Positions 1 to 11,660 of a stretch of 64,000 nt of DNA are shown one piece after another (within the stretch, counting starts at the first letter, position 1; each line of letters starts with the position of its first letter). Below the pieces are notes generated by a model. It was not told the DNA's origin. It did not search any database and saw only the letters and a list, made by a program, of their open reading frames with translations. Both the position numbers and the translations under genes were made by a program. This DNA is from Sorghum bicolor (Eukaryota; Streptophyta; Magnoliopsida; Poales; Poaceae). The stretch lies in NCBI RefSeq assembly GCF_000003195.3, contig NC_012879.2, forward strand, positions 42,575,934 to 42,639,933, given 5' to 3'.

Positions 1-1483
1 AGCAAACAAGCTTAATCAGAAACAGTACACCAAAGCATGCGAAAACAGAAAGCAATTGTTCTACTGTAATCTACTTGACGAAACGAAACTATAGCGACCA
101 GAATCACCTAAATCGGAGTTACGATGCAAAAGTTATGGCTAAAACAAGTTGGATGGCAGTTCTGTAGATAAACTGAACTATTTTTCGTAATTAAAACTAT
201 TTAAAACTGAATTTAAAATGCGATTTAGATTAAAACTATAAAAACCAACGGCTACGTGGGTTTTTGTGCAAAAACCAGGGGCTAAAATTAAATGAATTAA
301 AACTGCGTAGGACCGCGGGTTGATTTCAGAAAAGTGCAGGGGCCTTTTTGCAAAACGACAGGGGCGCGCGTGGGTGCTGGCTGGCTTGGCCACGTGGCGG
401 CTCGTGGCTGGCGGGTCCACGGGTGCGCGGTGGACCGCGCGCACGGGGCAGGGGAGGCCGCTGGGCGGTGGACCGGATCCACCGGTCCATGGTGGACCGG
501 CCACGCGGGCGCTGAGCCGCGGTCCATCGTGGACCGCGCACGGGGTAGGCGAGCAGCGGGCAGCGGCGGGGCTGGGCCGCGGCGGCGCGCCATGGCCGCG
601 GCCAGGGGCTCGACGGGGCGCCGTTTTGCGGCGTGCGGAGGCACGCGGATAGCGCGGGCGAGCTGCGCGCGGGGCAGCGGGGCCGGTGCGCGCGACGGCG
701 GCAGCGGCTAACTCCGGTGAGGCCGTACGCGCGGCAGAGAGGGGGAAAAGGCCCACCGAGTGCGCGAGCGCGTTCGTCGCGAGAAGGCGGAGCTCGAGGG
801 ATGCTCACCTCGCGGCGAACAGAGGCGGCGGAGCGAGTTCGACGGCGGCGAGATCGCGGCGACTTCGGCGGCGGCGCTGCGAGCTCGGAATTGCGGCTAG
901 GGTTTAGAGAGGGGGCGCGGACGGGTGCGGCGGCCTTTAAATAGGCGGGGGTGATCATTGGGACGCGTGCGCACGGAAGCCGAGCGACGGCGCGGAAGTC
1001 GGAGCAGCCGTTGCGGTCCGTCTCCGATTCGGCCGGAGGTAGGTGATGACAGGTGGGTCCCACCTGCGGGGCCCACCAGTCAGCGGGCGGTAGAGAGAGC
1101 AGGGGCAAGGGTGCGCTGCCGCCGTGCGGCTGGGCCGCGGCCCACTTGGGCGCGCAGGGGCGCAGCTGGGCCGCTGCCGCGGCTTGGGCCGCGCGCGGTT
1201 GCGGGCCGGGGAGGGGAGGCGCTGCCCCACTTCCTTTTTCTTTTTTTTAAAACAGATTTTCTCCAATTTAATTCTTGCTCCAAACTCAATTTAAGGCAAG
1301 CAAATAAACACAAGTCAAAAGAAAAATTATGCAGCAGCATGAATGCACACAAACAAGTTTTCTACCTTATCTTTAATTTTATTTAATTTTGTAAATTATT
1401 TAATAATTCCCAAAAATTCAAACTAAGCCAAAATTAAATCAAATTCAAACTAAATTTCAAATTCAAAAATTTGGAGTGTTATA
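1..1483 (-). repeat. 3' LTR of element A (partial)
   Basis: This matches 9740-11387 almost base for base, apart from a missing GC-rich block near 635-700. It ends GTGTTATA at 1483, directly before the polypurine tract. About 1.6 kb of the LTR lies left of the window. The section 330-1240 is very GC-rich and produces many meaningless ORFs on both strands; these are LTR sequence, not genes. Confidence 0.9.
936..943 (-). promoter_or_regulatory. TATA-like box in 3' LTR of A
   Basis: TTTAAATA, reading as TATTTAAA on the minus strand, sits in a GC-rich setting in the middle of the LTR. The same box is at 10847-10854 in the other LTR. Its position is suitable for the element promoter. Supported by motif and conservation between LTRs only. 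Confidence 0.45.
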
Positions 1484-1485
1484 AA

Positions 1486-1501
1486 CCTACCCCCCTTAAA
1501 A
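1486..1501 (-). other. Polypurine tract of element A
   Basis: On the minus strand this reads as a purine run with six G residues ending GGGTAGG, two or three bases before the LTR border. That is the expected place of the plus-strand primer for reverse transcription. Confidence 0.7.
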
Positions 1502-1518
1502 GAATCTCATCCTCGAGA

Positions 1519-4500
1519 TTAGGATGAACCGGGGAATAACTGAGGGTATTTAGATTTTAGATCATCTTCTCTTTCCCAGGTTGCCTCTTCCTCAGAATGA
1601 TGTTTCCATTGTACTTTACACATCCTGATAGTTTTACTTCTGGTAATTCTCTCTGCTGTGTCCAGAACTTTGATAGGACTCTCTTCATAAGTTAGATCAT
1701 CCTGTAAATCCAGTTCCTCTAGTGGCAACTGTTCCTCAGGCACTCTCAAGCATTTATTGAATTGGGAGACATGGAAAACATTGTGCACATTGGATAAACT
1801 AACAGGTAGCTCAAGCTCATAAGCCACCTCTCCTTTTCTTTCCAAGATCTTGAAAGGACCCACATATCTTGGAGCTAGCTTTCCCTTGACATTGAACCTC
1901 TTTAGACCTCTCATTGGGGACACTTTCAGGTATACATAATCACCTGCCTGAAACACAAGTTCCCTTCGTCTCACATCAGCATAACTCTTCTATCTAGACT
2001 GAGCCGCTTTCAGAGTCTGTCGGATGAACTGAACTCTTTCTTCGGCTATCCTCAATGAATCAGGGCCGAACACTTGCCTTTCACCAGTCTGGTTCTAGAA
2101 CAATGGAGTCCTACACTTCCTTCCATACAAGGCTTCAAAAGGAGTCATCTTAAGACTAGTCTGATAACCATTGTTATAGGAGAACTCAGCGTAGGGCAAG
2201 CTAGTATCCCAACTATCTCCATACTGTAAAGCACAAGACCTGAGCATATCCTCTACTATCTGGTTGACTCTCTCTGTGTGACCATCGGACTGAGGGTGAT
2301 AAGCTGTACTGAATCTGAGCTCGGTTCCCAAAGCATCATGTAACTTCTCCCAAAACTTTGATGTAAACTGTGTACCTCTATCAGACACAATCCTCTTAGG
2401 GACGCCATGCAGACACACAATCCGTTCCATATACTTTTCTGCTAACTGATCTCCACGGTAGTTAGTTTTGTCTGGTATGAAATGAGCTACCTTGGTCAAT
2501 CGATCTACTACAACCCATATTGAGTCATAACCTCGTTGAGTTTTCGGCAATCCCACTATGAAGTCCATGCTGATCTCATCCCACTTCCACTCAGGTATCT
2601 TCAACGGTTGCAGCAACCCTACTGGCCTCTGATGTTCCGCTTTCACTCTCTGACAGGTGTCACACAATGCCACATATTCACCAATATCTTTCTTCATACC
2701 AGGCCACCAATAGTTTTGCTTCAAGTCCTGGTACATCTTAGTACCTCCTGGATGAATAGAGTAAGCAGATTCATGGCACTCCTTCAGTATCACATCCTTG
2801 ATTCTCTGAATATCAGGCACACACAATCGGTCCTTGTGCCAAACAATTCCTTCTTGATCAACTTTGAATCCAGGTGCTCTACCTTCCTCTATCAACTTAA
2901 GTATCTTCTTGATCTCTTCATCCTCTTTCTGACCTTTTCTAATCTCTTGCTCAAGAGTTGATTCTATGTCCATGGAAGTACCTTGGGTGTTAGCAACAAA
3001 CCCCAAATTGAGATATTCAAATTCTGCCAGTAGTTCCATTGGTAACTCCGTGGCTTCCAACATATTCACTTGACTCTTTCTACTCAGAGCATCAGCAACT
3101 ACATTAGCTTTGCTAGGGTGGTAATGAATCTCCAGTTCATAGTCCTTGATCAATTCTAACCATCTCCTCTGCCTCAGGTTCAAGTCATTCTGAGTGAAGA
3201 TGTATTTCAGACTCTTGTGATCCGTGTAGATATCACACTTATGACCCAGAATATAGTGTCTCCAGATCTTCAGTGAATGGACCACAGCTGCTAACTCAAG
3301 ATCATGAGTTGGATAATTCACCTCATGTTTCTTCAACTGTCTAGACGCATAGGCAATCACCTTTCCCTCTTGCATCAGTACACATCCCAAACCTTGCTTG
3401 GAAGCATCACAATAGATAGAAAAACTTTTAGTCACATCAGGCAAAGTCAGAATTGGTGCAGTAGTCAACCTCTTCTTCAACTCCTCAAAACTAGCCTGAC
3501 ACTGTTCATTCCACTTGAATGGCTTACCCTTCTCTAACAAAGCAGTCATGGGCTTAGCAATACTGGAAAATCCTTCAATGAATCTCCGATAGTAACCAGC
3601 CATTCCAAGAAAGCTTCTGATCTCTCCAACAGTCTGGGGCGGACTCCACTTAAGAACATCTGCCACATTCTTCGGACTAACAGCAACTCCACCATTTGAA
3701 ATGACATGACCAAGAAAAGACACTTCCTTCAACCAGAAGTCACACTTACTCAACTTGGCGTAGAGCTGATATTCCCTCAATTTCTGCAACACAAGCCTCA
3801 GGTGTTCCTCATGTTCTACCTCATTCTTGGAGTAGATCAAGATATCATCAATAAAGACTACCACAAACTTATCCAAATACTCCATAAAAACTTTATTCAT
3901 CAGATACATAAAGTAAGCTGGAGCATTAGTCAACCCAAAAGACATAACTGTATACTCATAAAGTCCATATCTGGTGGTGAAAGCAGTCTTTGGAATATCA
4001 CTAGGTTTAATCCTCAACTGGTGATAACCTGATCTCAGATCTATCTTGGAAAACACACAAGCTCCTTTCAACTGGTCAAACAAGTCCTCTATTCTAGGCA
4101 AAGGGTATTTATTCTTAATAGTGACCTCATTCAAAGATCTATAGTCTACACACATCCTCTGTGTCCCATCCTTCTTCTCTACAAAGATAACTGGAGCTCC
4201 CCAAGGTGAGGAACTAGGACGGATATACCCCTTAGACTGTAACTCCCTTAGTTGTTTCTTAAGTTCTTCTAACTCATTAACAGCCATTCTATAAGGTCTC
4301 TTAGATATGGGTGCAGTACCAGGTAATAAATCAATAACAAATTCAATCTCACGTTCAGGTGGCATACCTGGCAAATCCTCTGGAAACACATCAGGGAATT
4401 CTTTCACAACTCGAATATCCTCTACTGACCCACTGCTCACATGGTAGACTGTTCCTTCACTGCTAGGTGACATAGAAACTCTGACCTCAATTCTGTTCCC

Positions 4501-6027
4501 AATAGGTGCTGTTAGAGCAACTGACTTCTCAGCACATTGAATAGTACCCTTAAACTTGGACAACCATCTCATTCCCAATATCATATCTAAACCTTCTGAA
4601 CCCAACACAATAGGATTGACAGGAAAATCTACCCCCCTTATTTTAATTCTCATTCCCGGACACAAAGTATTGGTATGCATCTTTCCCCCAGGTGATTTAA
4701 CTATCATGGTGTTTTGCATGGTACAGGTGGCTATACTATGTTTCTCAACAAACTGTGCACTTATAAAAGTATGTGATGCTCCAGTATCAAACAAAACAGT
4801 AGCTGGGCAAGAGTTGACAAGGAACGTACCAACTACCACATCTGGAGCCTCCTCAGCAGTTTCCAGCTTCACATGATTCACCCTTCCATTGCTGTTCTTC
4901 TGCTTCTGGGGGCAAGCATTCGCGTAGTGTCCAAGATGACCACACTTGAAACAGGTATTTCTAGTGGGGGTGGGGTTGACATTGGGCTTTGCTGGGACAG
5001 TGTTGGAGTTCTGGCGAGAGCCCGATGGTGCTGGGGCATTCTGACGAGGCGCCTGACTAGCGGGGCGCTGCACTTGGTTGTTGTTGTAGCGCTGGCTCGT
5101 CTGCTGACTCTGGTTGCTGTACCTGACATTCTGCTGCTGTCCTTGGTTGCCTGACTGATATGCAGGGTGAGACTGAGGGCCCTGCTGATTGTTGTAGCGG
5201 GGACGGCTGGCACCAGCCTGCTGCTGAGAGGAGTTATACTTCCTCTTCTTGTCCTCCATCTTGCGGCGCTTGCTCTCAAGCACCAATGCCCTGTCCACCA
5301 TCTCCTGGAAACTAGCATATTTGACATTTGACATCATGTAGGACAGACCATCATTCAAACCTTCCAGGAAGTGGTCTTGCTTGTCTTCATCATTCTCCAC
5401 TTCATTGGGGCAATACCGCGACAACTGAGTGAACTTGTCACGGTACTCACAAACTGTCATGGAGCCCTGCTTCAGAGACAGAAATTCCTTCTTCTTCAGC
5501 TTCACCATTCCAGCAGGCACATGATGAGTCTTGAAGGCGACCTTGAACTCATCCCAAGTGAAAGTATCCGGGTCCTGATGTGCAAAGCAGTACGAATCCC
5601 ACCAGTCCTGTGCGGCTCCCTGAAGCTGCCCAGAGCCATACAGAACCTTCTCCCTGTCATTGCACTGAGCAATGACCAGCTGCTTCTCCACAGCTTTAAG
5701 CCAATCCTCAGCTTGCATAGGATCAGCTGAGTGAGAGAAGAACGGTGGACGTCCCTTCATGAACTCTCCACGCTTGTCCCTAGGTGGGGCAAACGCGTTG
5801 TTACCTCCTTGATGTTGGTTCTGATTCTGATTTTGGTTCTGCTACATGTGGTTCATAATATGGGCCATCCCTTGCATCAGTTGAGTCTGCATAGTCATCA
5901 ACTGCTCTATGGTCATGGGCTGATTCCCAGGAGGAGGAGGGTTGGCATTAGTCCTGCTGTGATCATTGTTGTTGTTGGACTGCCCATTGTTTCCTCCATT
6001 GGTGTTGCTCCTGGTGTTGATAGGCAT
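1519..6027 (-). pseudogene. Gag-pol polyprotein of element A, broken by three in-frame stops
   Basis: Three open segments (6027-5845, 5760-2098 and 1974-1519) lie in one reading frame, giving about 1500 codons from an ATG at 6027. Seen in order: a retrotransposon gag domain (about residues 100-260), a CCHC zinc knuckle [15 protein letters not shown], the protease motif FDTGASHTF (about 415), RT with FIDDIL (about 725), RNase H with YCDAS (about 870), the integrase HHCC zinc region and DDE core (MDFIVGL, SDRGTQF, HTERVN), and a chromodomain at the C-terminus (HSEEEATWERED). The stops are TAG at 5842-5844, 2095-2097 and 1990-1992. By comparison with element B the last two replace TGG and CAG. 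No frameshift is visible, so decay is by point mutation only. The protein would have driven reverse transcription and integration. Confidence 0.9.
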
Positions 6028-6528
6028 CTGATGTATAGAAATAATATAATAGAATCAGATGTAGTTCATATGTGTAAACCTGAGCTGTAATGTAAACTGC
6101 AATGTAATAATCTTTCCTCAAAGTATGAACCAGCTGATAGTCACTTTCCTTTCTCAGTTGATAAACACAGTACTCATAACAGATGTAATATATAGATAAT
6201 GAACTGATCATTATAGAGTAAGACTGATAAGATAAAGCGATATGAAATATGATAAAGCACAAGTAAAGGAGACCGATGATAACCCAAACTAACTATCTCA
6301 TATAAACTTAATACTTAATCTTGTTCTTGATGCGTTGTGGACATAACCCACAACTCATCGCACTCATTACAAAGAACCAAATCACATCATTAACACAATA
6401 ATAAATCAAGTTCTCACACAGACCAAGCAAAGCACACTAAGCACACGACTAAGCACTAGACTCGCATAACTAAGATCGTGCTAACGTTCTAAGCGTGGCA
6501 CTATTTATTACTAAGCTGGGAAAAGCTC
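6028..6528 (-). other. Spacer between orf0 and gag of element A
   Basis: AT-rich non-coding leader of gag. I see no domain or repeat in it. Confidence 0.6.
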
Positions 6529-7452
6529 CTATTCTATAGTAGTACGAGCGCTGGCATCTCCATAGGCTGGATCTTCACGGGGCGGAGAGAAAGCAGGCCA
6601 CTTAGGTGAAGGCGGTGGCACTCCAGTGATCTGAGCCTCCAGCTGCGCTATTCTCTTCCTAGCGTCGTCCAGCTCCTTCCTGACTTGCTTTAGCTCCACT
6701 AGTGAACTGTTGAGCTCGGTGTTAGTGACCGCCACCAGTTTGACAGTCCTGTGCACGCGGGGGTCTTGCTCATCAGTGGTGGAAGCAATAGTCATCGCTA
6801 ACTCTCCACGGCGACGGCGAGGGTAGTAGCGGCGCTCATCCTGGCTGATCTCCTCGAAGAAGTGATCACGGTATGCGTAGAAAGCCTGGCGAGCAGCATC
6901 ATTAATGCCCCCCATCTGGGTAGACCTCTCAGCCACAGCTTCATGTATGGACATGATCCTCAGTGCCCTCAGCGTCGGGTTAGGCCTGCCGACGTGTGCC
7001 CAGACCTTCCAGTACGCCGGGTAGTCTGGGTGACTCCAGTGCTCACTGCGGTACTCCACTGAGAACATGCAATGTCTTAGTTGCTGGTCAAGGAGACGCT
7101 TCAGCTCGCTGTGGAAGAAACACTCTCCACCATCCCTTGTGCATATTGTCACAATCCACCCATCATCAGCATCAAAAAGTCCATCTTGACCTCCAGGTCC
7201 TCCAGGTCCACCGGGTCCTCCGGGTCCTCCAGGTCCTCCAGGTCCTCTAGGTGCATCCTCATCATCATCATCCATGTCATCATCATCACCGAAGGGATCA
7301 TCTCCTCCAGCTGCCCAGCAAGGCGCCCTTCCATGCACCACCAGAGCTTGAGGTGGTTGCTGTCCTTCATAGGGTTCCGCGTCTTGGAGGTTAGCATCGT
7401 CATCGAGATGCTGGTTAGGCTGGAACACGATGTTATCCACGCGACCAGTCAA
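6529..7452 (-). CDS. orf0-like accessory protein of element A (307 aa)
   Basis: This ORF stands between the primer binding site and gag on the element strand. Residues about 45-70 are a run of Asp and Glu, followed by a collagen-like GPG repeat (about residues 70-88). The centre has a mixed W/H/Y-rich region, and residues about 225-275 look like a coiled coil (ELKQVRKELDDARKRIAQLE). The C-terminus is proline-rich. Extra ORFs upstream of gag, called orf0, are described in the grass gypsy elements RIRE3 and RIRE8, and element B has a coiled-coil ORF at the same place. The function is unknown to me. It is uninterrupted even though the neighbouring gag-pol has three stops. Confidence 0.7.
   Translation of the reverse strand: MTGRVDNIVFQPNQHLDDDANLQDAEPYEGQQPPQALVVHGRAPCWAAGGDDPFGDDDDMDDDDEDAPRGPGGPGGPGGPGGPGGPGGQDGLFDADDGWIVTICTRDGGECFFHSELKRLLDQQLRHCMFSVEYRSEHWSHPDYPAYWKVWAHVGRPNPTLRALRIMSIHEAVAERSTQMGGINDAARQAFYAYRDHFFEEISQDERRYYPRRRRGELAMTIASTTDEQDPRVHRTVKLVAVTNTELNSSLVELKQVRKELDDARKRIAQLEAQITGVPPPSPKWPAFSPPREDPAYGDASARTTIE
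7194..7252 (-). repeat. Short tandem repeat coding for GPG units
   Basis: Imperfect copies of a GGTCCTCCA-like 9-mer on the plus strand encode the Gly-Pro-Gly run of orf0. Its length is likely to vary by slippage. Confidence 0.7.
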
Positions 7453-8106
7453 CGAGAACTCCCTTGAACGGGACGGAAACGAATGACGCTCTTGCGGCAG
7501 GTCAAATGGCGAGTCATCTACTTATGCATAAGATCATAGACATGCAGGAAACAGTTAATAGATCATGACAATGATAGATAAATGAACAATCACAAATGAA
7601 GGTAAAAGTGTATGTGTAATGAAGATGAACCAAGATTATACAATGGATGAACAATATGAACTTTGGTGGTATTTATGGCGAGATATGGAAAACAAGTAAT
7701 GAAGGTATAAAGTAAAAACAAGGTAATGAAATTTATTGTCAAGGCAGAAATAAAACATAAATCAAATAATAAATGAAAAAAAACAAGGAACAAGAAGGTA
7801 ATATGAGTAGAATGATAATAAATGACAAGGTATAAAAGAAAGGTTCAAATAACAAGTAGTAAAAGTTGGATCAAGAATATAAATGTAATATGAGAAGCAG
7901 GAAGTAATAAATGATAACAAGGTAATAAATGCAGGAAGTAAGCGAATAAACTGAACTGTTAGTAAAAGTAAGTAGATAAGGCTAACAGATAAAGTCTAAT
8001 GAGACAGGTTAGTAAGGTAGTTAGTAGATCCAATGGTGTATTCCACCCAAAAGGGACATTCTAAACGGCTGTTTCTAACTAGGCTGCGTGATCCTACGGT
8101 CAACAC
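7453..8106 (-). other. Leader of element A between primer binding site and orf0
   Basis: Purine- and A-rich untranslated leader. It repeats words such as AAGGTAATAA but has no ORF I would support. Confidence 0.6.
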
Positions 8107-8119
8107 GGCTTTGGTACCA
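8107..8119 (-). other. Primer binding site of element A
   Basis: The minus strand reads TGGTACCAAAGCC four bases inside the LTR. It differs at two places from TGGTATCAGAGCC, the usual plant gypsy site complementary to initiator tRNA-Met. Confidence 0.7.
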
Positions 8120-10371
8120 CTTCTGTCACACCCGGATGTAAAAGAGCATTCGGGTGCCAAATCACATGTGCGCCAGGATCTCAAATTCACACACATGGAC
8201 CGACATCATCAATGGTACAAAACACAGTGTTCAAACGAATTACATAAATGAGAGTAAATGTACCATTATTATAAGCCAAAAGTTTATCAAAGTACGAAGG
8301 GGAAACATAAGCTAAACTGTTCCATAAATAAAAGGGAAACTAGACGCCGACGCAGCAGGTCCACCTTGCCACAGGAAGGTCGACGGCAGAACCACACGAG
8401 CCTAACAACCGGGAGACTCAGGGTAGTCCTCAGGGAAATCACAATTGTACTCCTGATCATCCGAGCAATCTTTAATGATTATAGCAAGGGTGAGCTCATG
8501 TCGAACTCAGCAAGCACAGACGGAAAGTAAATGACATGCAAGGCTTAAAAACAAGGTAAAGCTGACTTGGTTTGACTGCGGTAGCATTTTAGTTGATCAC
8601 TTTTAATTATGACTATTATTAGAACAACCTATTACTAATTATGAGTAGCATAAACCCAACCCTTAATTAGTGTAAGTAGTAATTAGCATCTTTTAAAGTA
8701 CTATCCTAATTATTATAGAAATCCAGGGATTAACCCCAATTATTAACACAGGATAGCAATCCTGCCAACACGAAATAGCCATTCCGCCAAAACACGAGGT
8801 AGCAACCTCGCCAAGTTCCATCTCTAAGTATCCAGTGAATCCAATTTGCTCATCAAGTGAGGGTCTGGGCCGCTCGTGACCGTGAGCACGACTGATATAT
8901 CAGTTTTACACTCTGCAGAGGTGTGCACGTTCACTCCAAGTCGTGATTCCCATTTGCCCGGGGTCATGACTCCCCAAAACACTGCCAAGGTGAGCAGGCA
9001 GGGTCTCACTACGAGACCTTTCACAGGGTCCAACTAATAGGATGCCACTCGCAAGTTTTTGCCGGGGCGCGCGGCAGCCGTGCCCATAGCAATGGGACCC
9101 CAAACTGACCGACCTCTTAATATGAATACCCAAGCTACATTCCTTACGCCTACCCGGAAAGTAACACCCTACCAGCGGAGGTCCTGCTAATTAGTCAAGC
9201 TAGAGCCATATAGCTTGGAGCTGCACTGTAAGTCCCAGGGGGCCGCTCCCTGACTAAGTCCTTACGGAGAGCAGAGACGGGTACGCCCGGCAAACCGGAC
9301 CACCAACGGTACCCGCTCCCCCTGTCACCGCCATCATCACGATGCTTGTAAGCATCCATCATCACCATCACCGCAGTGACCAAAGATTCAGCACAGTTTA
9401 AGCATCAAGTTGAGTAGAGATTAATTCTTGTTTAAGCATGTGTATAAGGTGAGTAGAGCAGCTAAGCAAACCTAGTATGGCCTAGTCTACCCATATACAT
9501 AACCCCAGGTGAACAAGGAATAGTAAGTAACGCTAGTCATGTCCTTAGGGTTTGCATTCATTGGACACATGCATATAAAGTAAATGAAATTAATGAATAG
9601 GTTCAAAATGATCAAATGGTGTCTGCACTTGCCTTGATCGATGTCGGGTTGCTCGAACTCAGCGGGATCCTGAACCTCTTCCTTCACGAACGTCTCGTTG
9701 GCTATACGCGAGAATCATCAATCATAGGAACAATACATGCAAGCAAACAAGCTTAATCAGAAACAGTACACCAAAGCATGCGAAAACAGAAAGCAACTGT
9801 TCTACTGTAATCTACTTGACGAAACGAAACTATAGCGACCAGAATCACCTAAATCGGAGTTACGATGCAAAAGTTATGGCTAAAACAAGTTGGATGGCAG
9901 TTCTGTAGATAAACTGAACTATTTTTCGTAATTAAAACTATTTAAAACTGAATTTAAAATGCGATTTAGATTAAAACTATAAAAACCAACGGCTACGGGG
10001 GTTTTTGTGCAAAAACCAGGGGCTAAAATTAAATGAATTAAAACTGCGTAGGATCGCGGGTTGATTTCAGAAAAGTGCAGGGGCCTTTTTGCAAAACGGT
10101 AGGGGCGCGCGTGGGTGCTGGCTGGCTTGGCCACGTGGCGGCTCGTGGCTGGCGGGTCCACGGGTGCGCGGTGGACCACGCGCACGGGGCAGGGGAGGCC
10201 GCTGGGCGGTGGACCGGATCCACCGGTCCATGGTGGACCGGCCACGCGGGCGCTGAGCCGCGGTCCATCGTGGACCGCGCGCGGGGCAGGCGAGCAGCGG
10301 GCAGCGGCGGGGCTGGGCCGCGGTGGCGCGCCATGGCCGCGGCCCGGGGCTCGACGGGGCGCCGTTTTGCG

Positions 10372-10482
10372 NNNNNNNNNNNNNNNNNNNNNNNNNNNNN
10401 NNNNNNNNNNNNNNNNNNNNNNNNNNNNNNNNNNNNNNNNNNNNNNNNNNNNNNNNNNNNNNNNNNNNNNNNNNNNNNNNNN
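10372..10482. other. Assembly gap of 111 N
   Basis: A run of 111 undetermined bases in the GC-rich part of the LTR. The left LTR has only about 17 bases at the corresponding place, so the gap covers sequence that is absent or unresolved there. Confidence 0.98.
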
Positions 10483-10846
10483 ACCTTTGCCCGGATGGGA
10501 GGCCGCGGATAGCGCGGGCGAGCTGCGCGCGGGGCAGTGGGGCCGGTGCGCGCGACGGCGGCGGCTGGGCGTGGCCGGAGTGCGCGGGCCACGCGGCGGC
10601 GCTATGCGGCGGCGGCGGCTAACTCCGGTGAGGCCGTACGCGCGGCAGAGAGAGGGAAAAGGCCCGCCGAGTGCGCGAGCGCGTTCGTCTTGAGAAGGCG
10701 GAGCTCGGGGGATGCTCACCTCGGGGCGAACAGAGGCGGCGGAGCGAGTTTGACGGCGGCGAGATCGCGGCGACTTCGGCGGCGGCGCTGTGAGCTCGGA
10801 ATTGCGGCTAGGGTTTAGAGAGGGGGCGCGGACGGGTGCGGCGGCC

Positions 10847-10854
10847 TTTAAATA
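10847..10854 (-). promoter_or_regulatory. TATA-like box in 5' LTR of A
   Basis: The same TTTAAATA box as at 936-943. In this LTR it would be the working promoter of the element on the minus strand. Confidence 0.45.
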
Positions 10855-11387
10855 GGCGGGGGCGATCATTGGGACGCGTGCGCACGGAAGCCGAGCGACG
10901 GCGCGGAAGTCGGAGCGGCCGTTGCGGTCCGTCTCCGATTCGGCCGGAGGTAGGTGATGACAGGTGGGCCCACCTGCGGGGCCCACCAGTCAGCGGGCGG
11001 CAGAGAGAGCAGGGGCAAGGGTGCGCTGCCGCCGTGCGGCTGGGCCGCGGCCCACTTGGGCGCGCAGGGGCGCAGCTGGGCCGCTGCCGCGGCCTGGGCC
11101 GCGCGCGGTTGCGGGCCGGGGAGGGGAGGCGCTGCCCCACTTCCTTTTTTTTTAAACAGATTTTCTCCAATTTAATTCTTGCTCCAAACTCAATTTAAGG
11201 CAAGCAAATAAACACAAGTCAAAAGAAAAATTATGCAGCAGCATGAATGCACACAAACAAGTTTTCTACCTTATCTTTAATTTTATTTAATTTTGTAAAT
11301 TATTTAATAATTCCCAAAAATTCAAACTAAGCCAAAATTAAATCAAATTCAAACTAAATTTCGAATTTAAAAATTTGAAGTGTTATA

Positions 11388-11660
11388 GATGTGCTAGGGG
11401 CTAGTGAGGTATGGGGCGAGTTTGATCTACTTTCTCCTCTGCGCGCATGTTGGGAACGAGGTGCGGGATGGGCGAGTGTTGGGGCATGCGGGGAGGGGGT
11501 TAGGGGGAGGCGAACTAGCAGCAGGCGGATGTGCTGTGGGGCTCGTGAGGTTGGGGGCGGGTTCAATCTACTTCCTCCTCTGCGCGCACGTTGGGAGACG
11601 GGGCCTTTCCTTTTTCACTTTTTCCTTCATGCGGGGTGAGCGAGTGTGGGGGCGTGCACG
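11388..11660. repeat. Diverged tandem duplication, unit about 140 bp
   Basis: The blocks starting GATGTGCT at 11388 and at 11528 share the sequence through CTCCTCTGCGCGCA and GTTGGGA, with point changes and a small insertion in the second. The first copy abuts the LTR of element A. No coding function is apparent. Confidence 0.7.

Larger units (their letters stand above)
1..11387 (-). mobile_element. Element A: Ty3/gypsy chromovirus (Tekay-like) LTR retrotransposon, 3' end cut by window edge
   Basis: Bases 1-1483 and 9740-11387 are near-identical direct copies, so they are two LTRs. Between them, on the minus strand, lie in order a primer binding site, an extra ORF (orf0), gag, protease, RT, RNase H, integrase, chromodomain and polypurine tract. 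The order protease-RT-RNaseH-integrase is that of Ty3/gypsy, and the C-terminal chromodomain marks a chromovirus. An ORF upstream of gag is known in grass relatives such as RIRE3/RIRE8. The right flank starts GATGT at 11388; the partner target-site copy lies left of the window. The gag-pol carries three stop codons, so this copy is not autonomous. Confidence 0.9.
8124..11387 (-). repeat. 5' LTR of element A (about 3.26 kb)
   Basis: On the element strand it runs from TATAACAC at 11387 to GTGTGACA at 8124. The part 9740-11387 is shared with the left copy; 8124-9739 can only be seen here. The region 10090-11130 is very GC-rich and holds an assembly gap. The start is TA instead of the usual TG in both LTRs. 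Open frames inside it on either strand are chance products of GC content. Confidence 0.85.

Noticed and set aside
440..545. Cluster of GGTCCAC/GTGGACC palindromes
   Set aside because: Striking by eye, but it is a GC-rich part of the LTR present in both copies; no structure beyond short palindromes.
178..1386. Many ORFs on both strands in the GC-rich start of the window
   Set aside because: They lie in the LTR of element A, recur in the second LTR (9919-11198), and have no domain; GC content alone gives long open frames.
4556..6090. Plus-strand ORFs opposite gag of element A
   Set aside because: Antisense shadows of gag-pol; no domain, unlike the real antisense gene in D and E.
8033..9687. 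Short ORFs between 8.0 and 9.7 kb
   Set aside because: Inside the LTR of element A, short and unlike protein.
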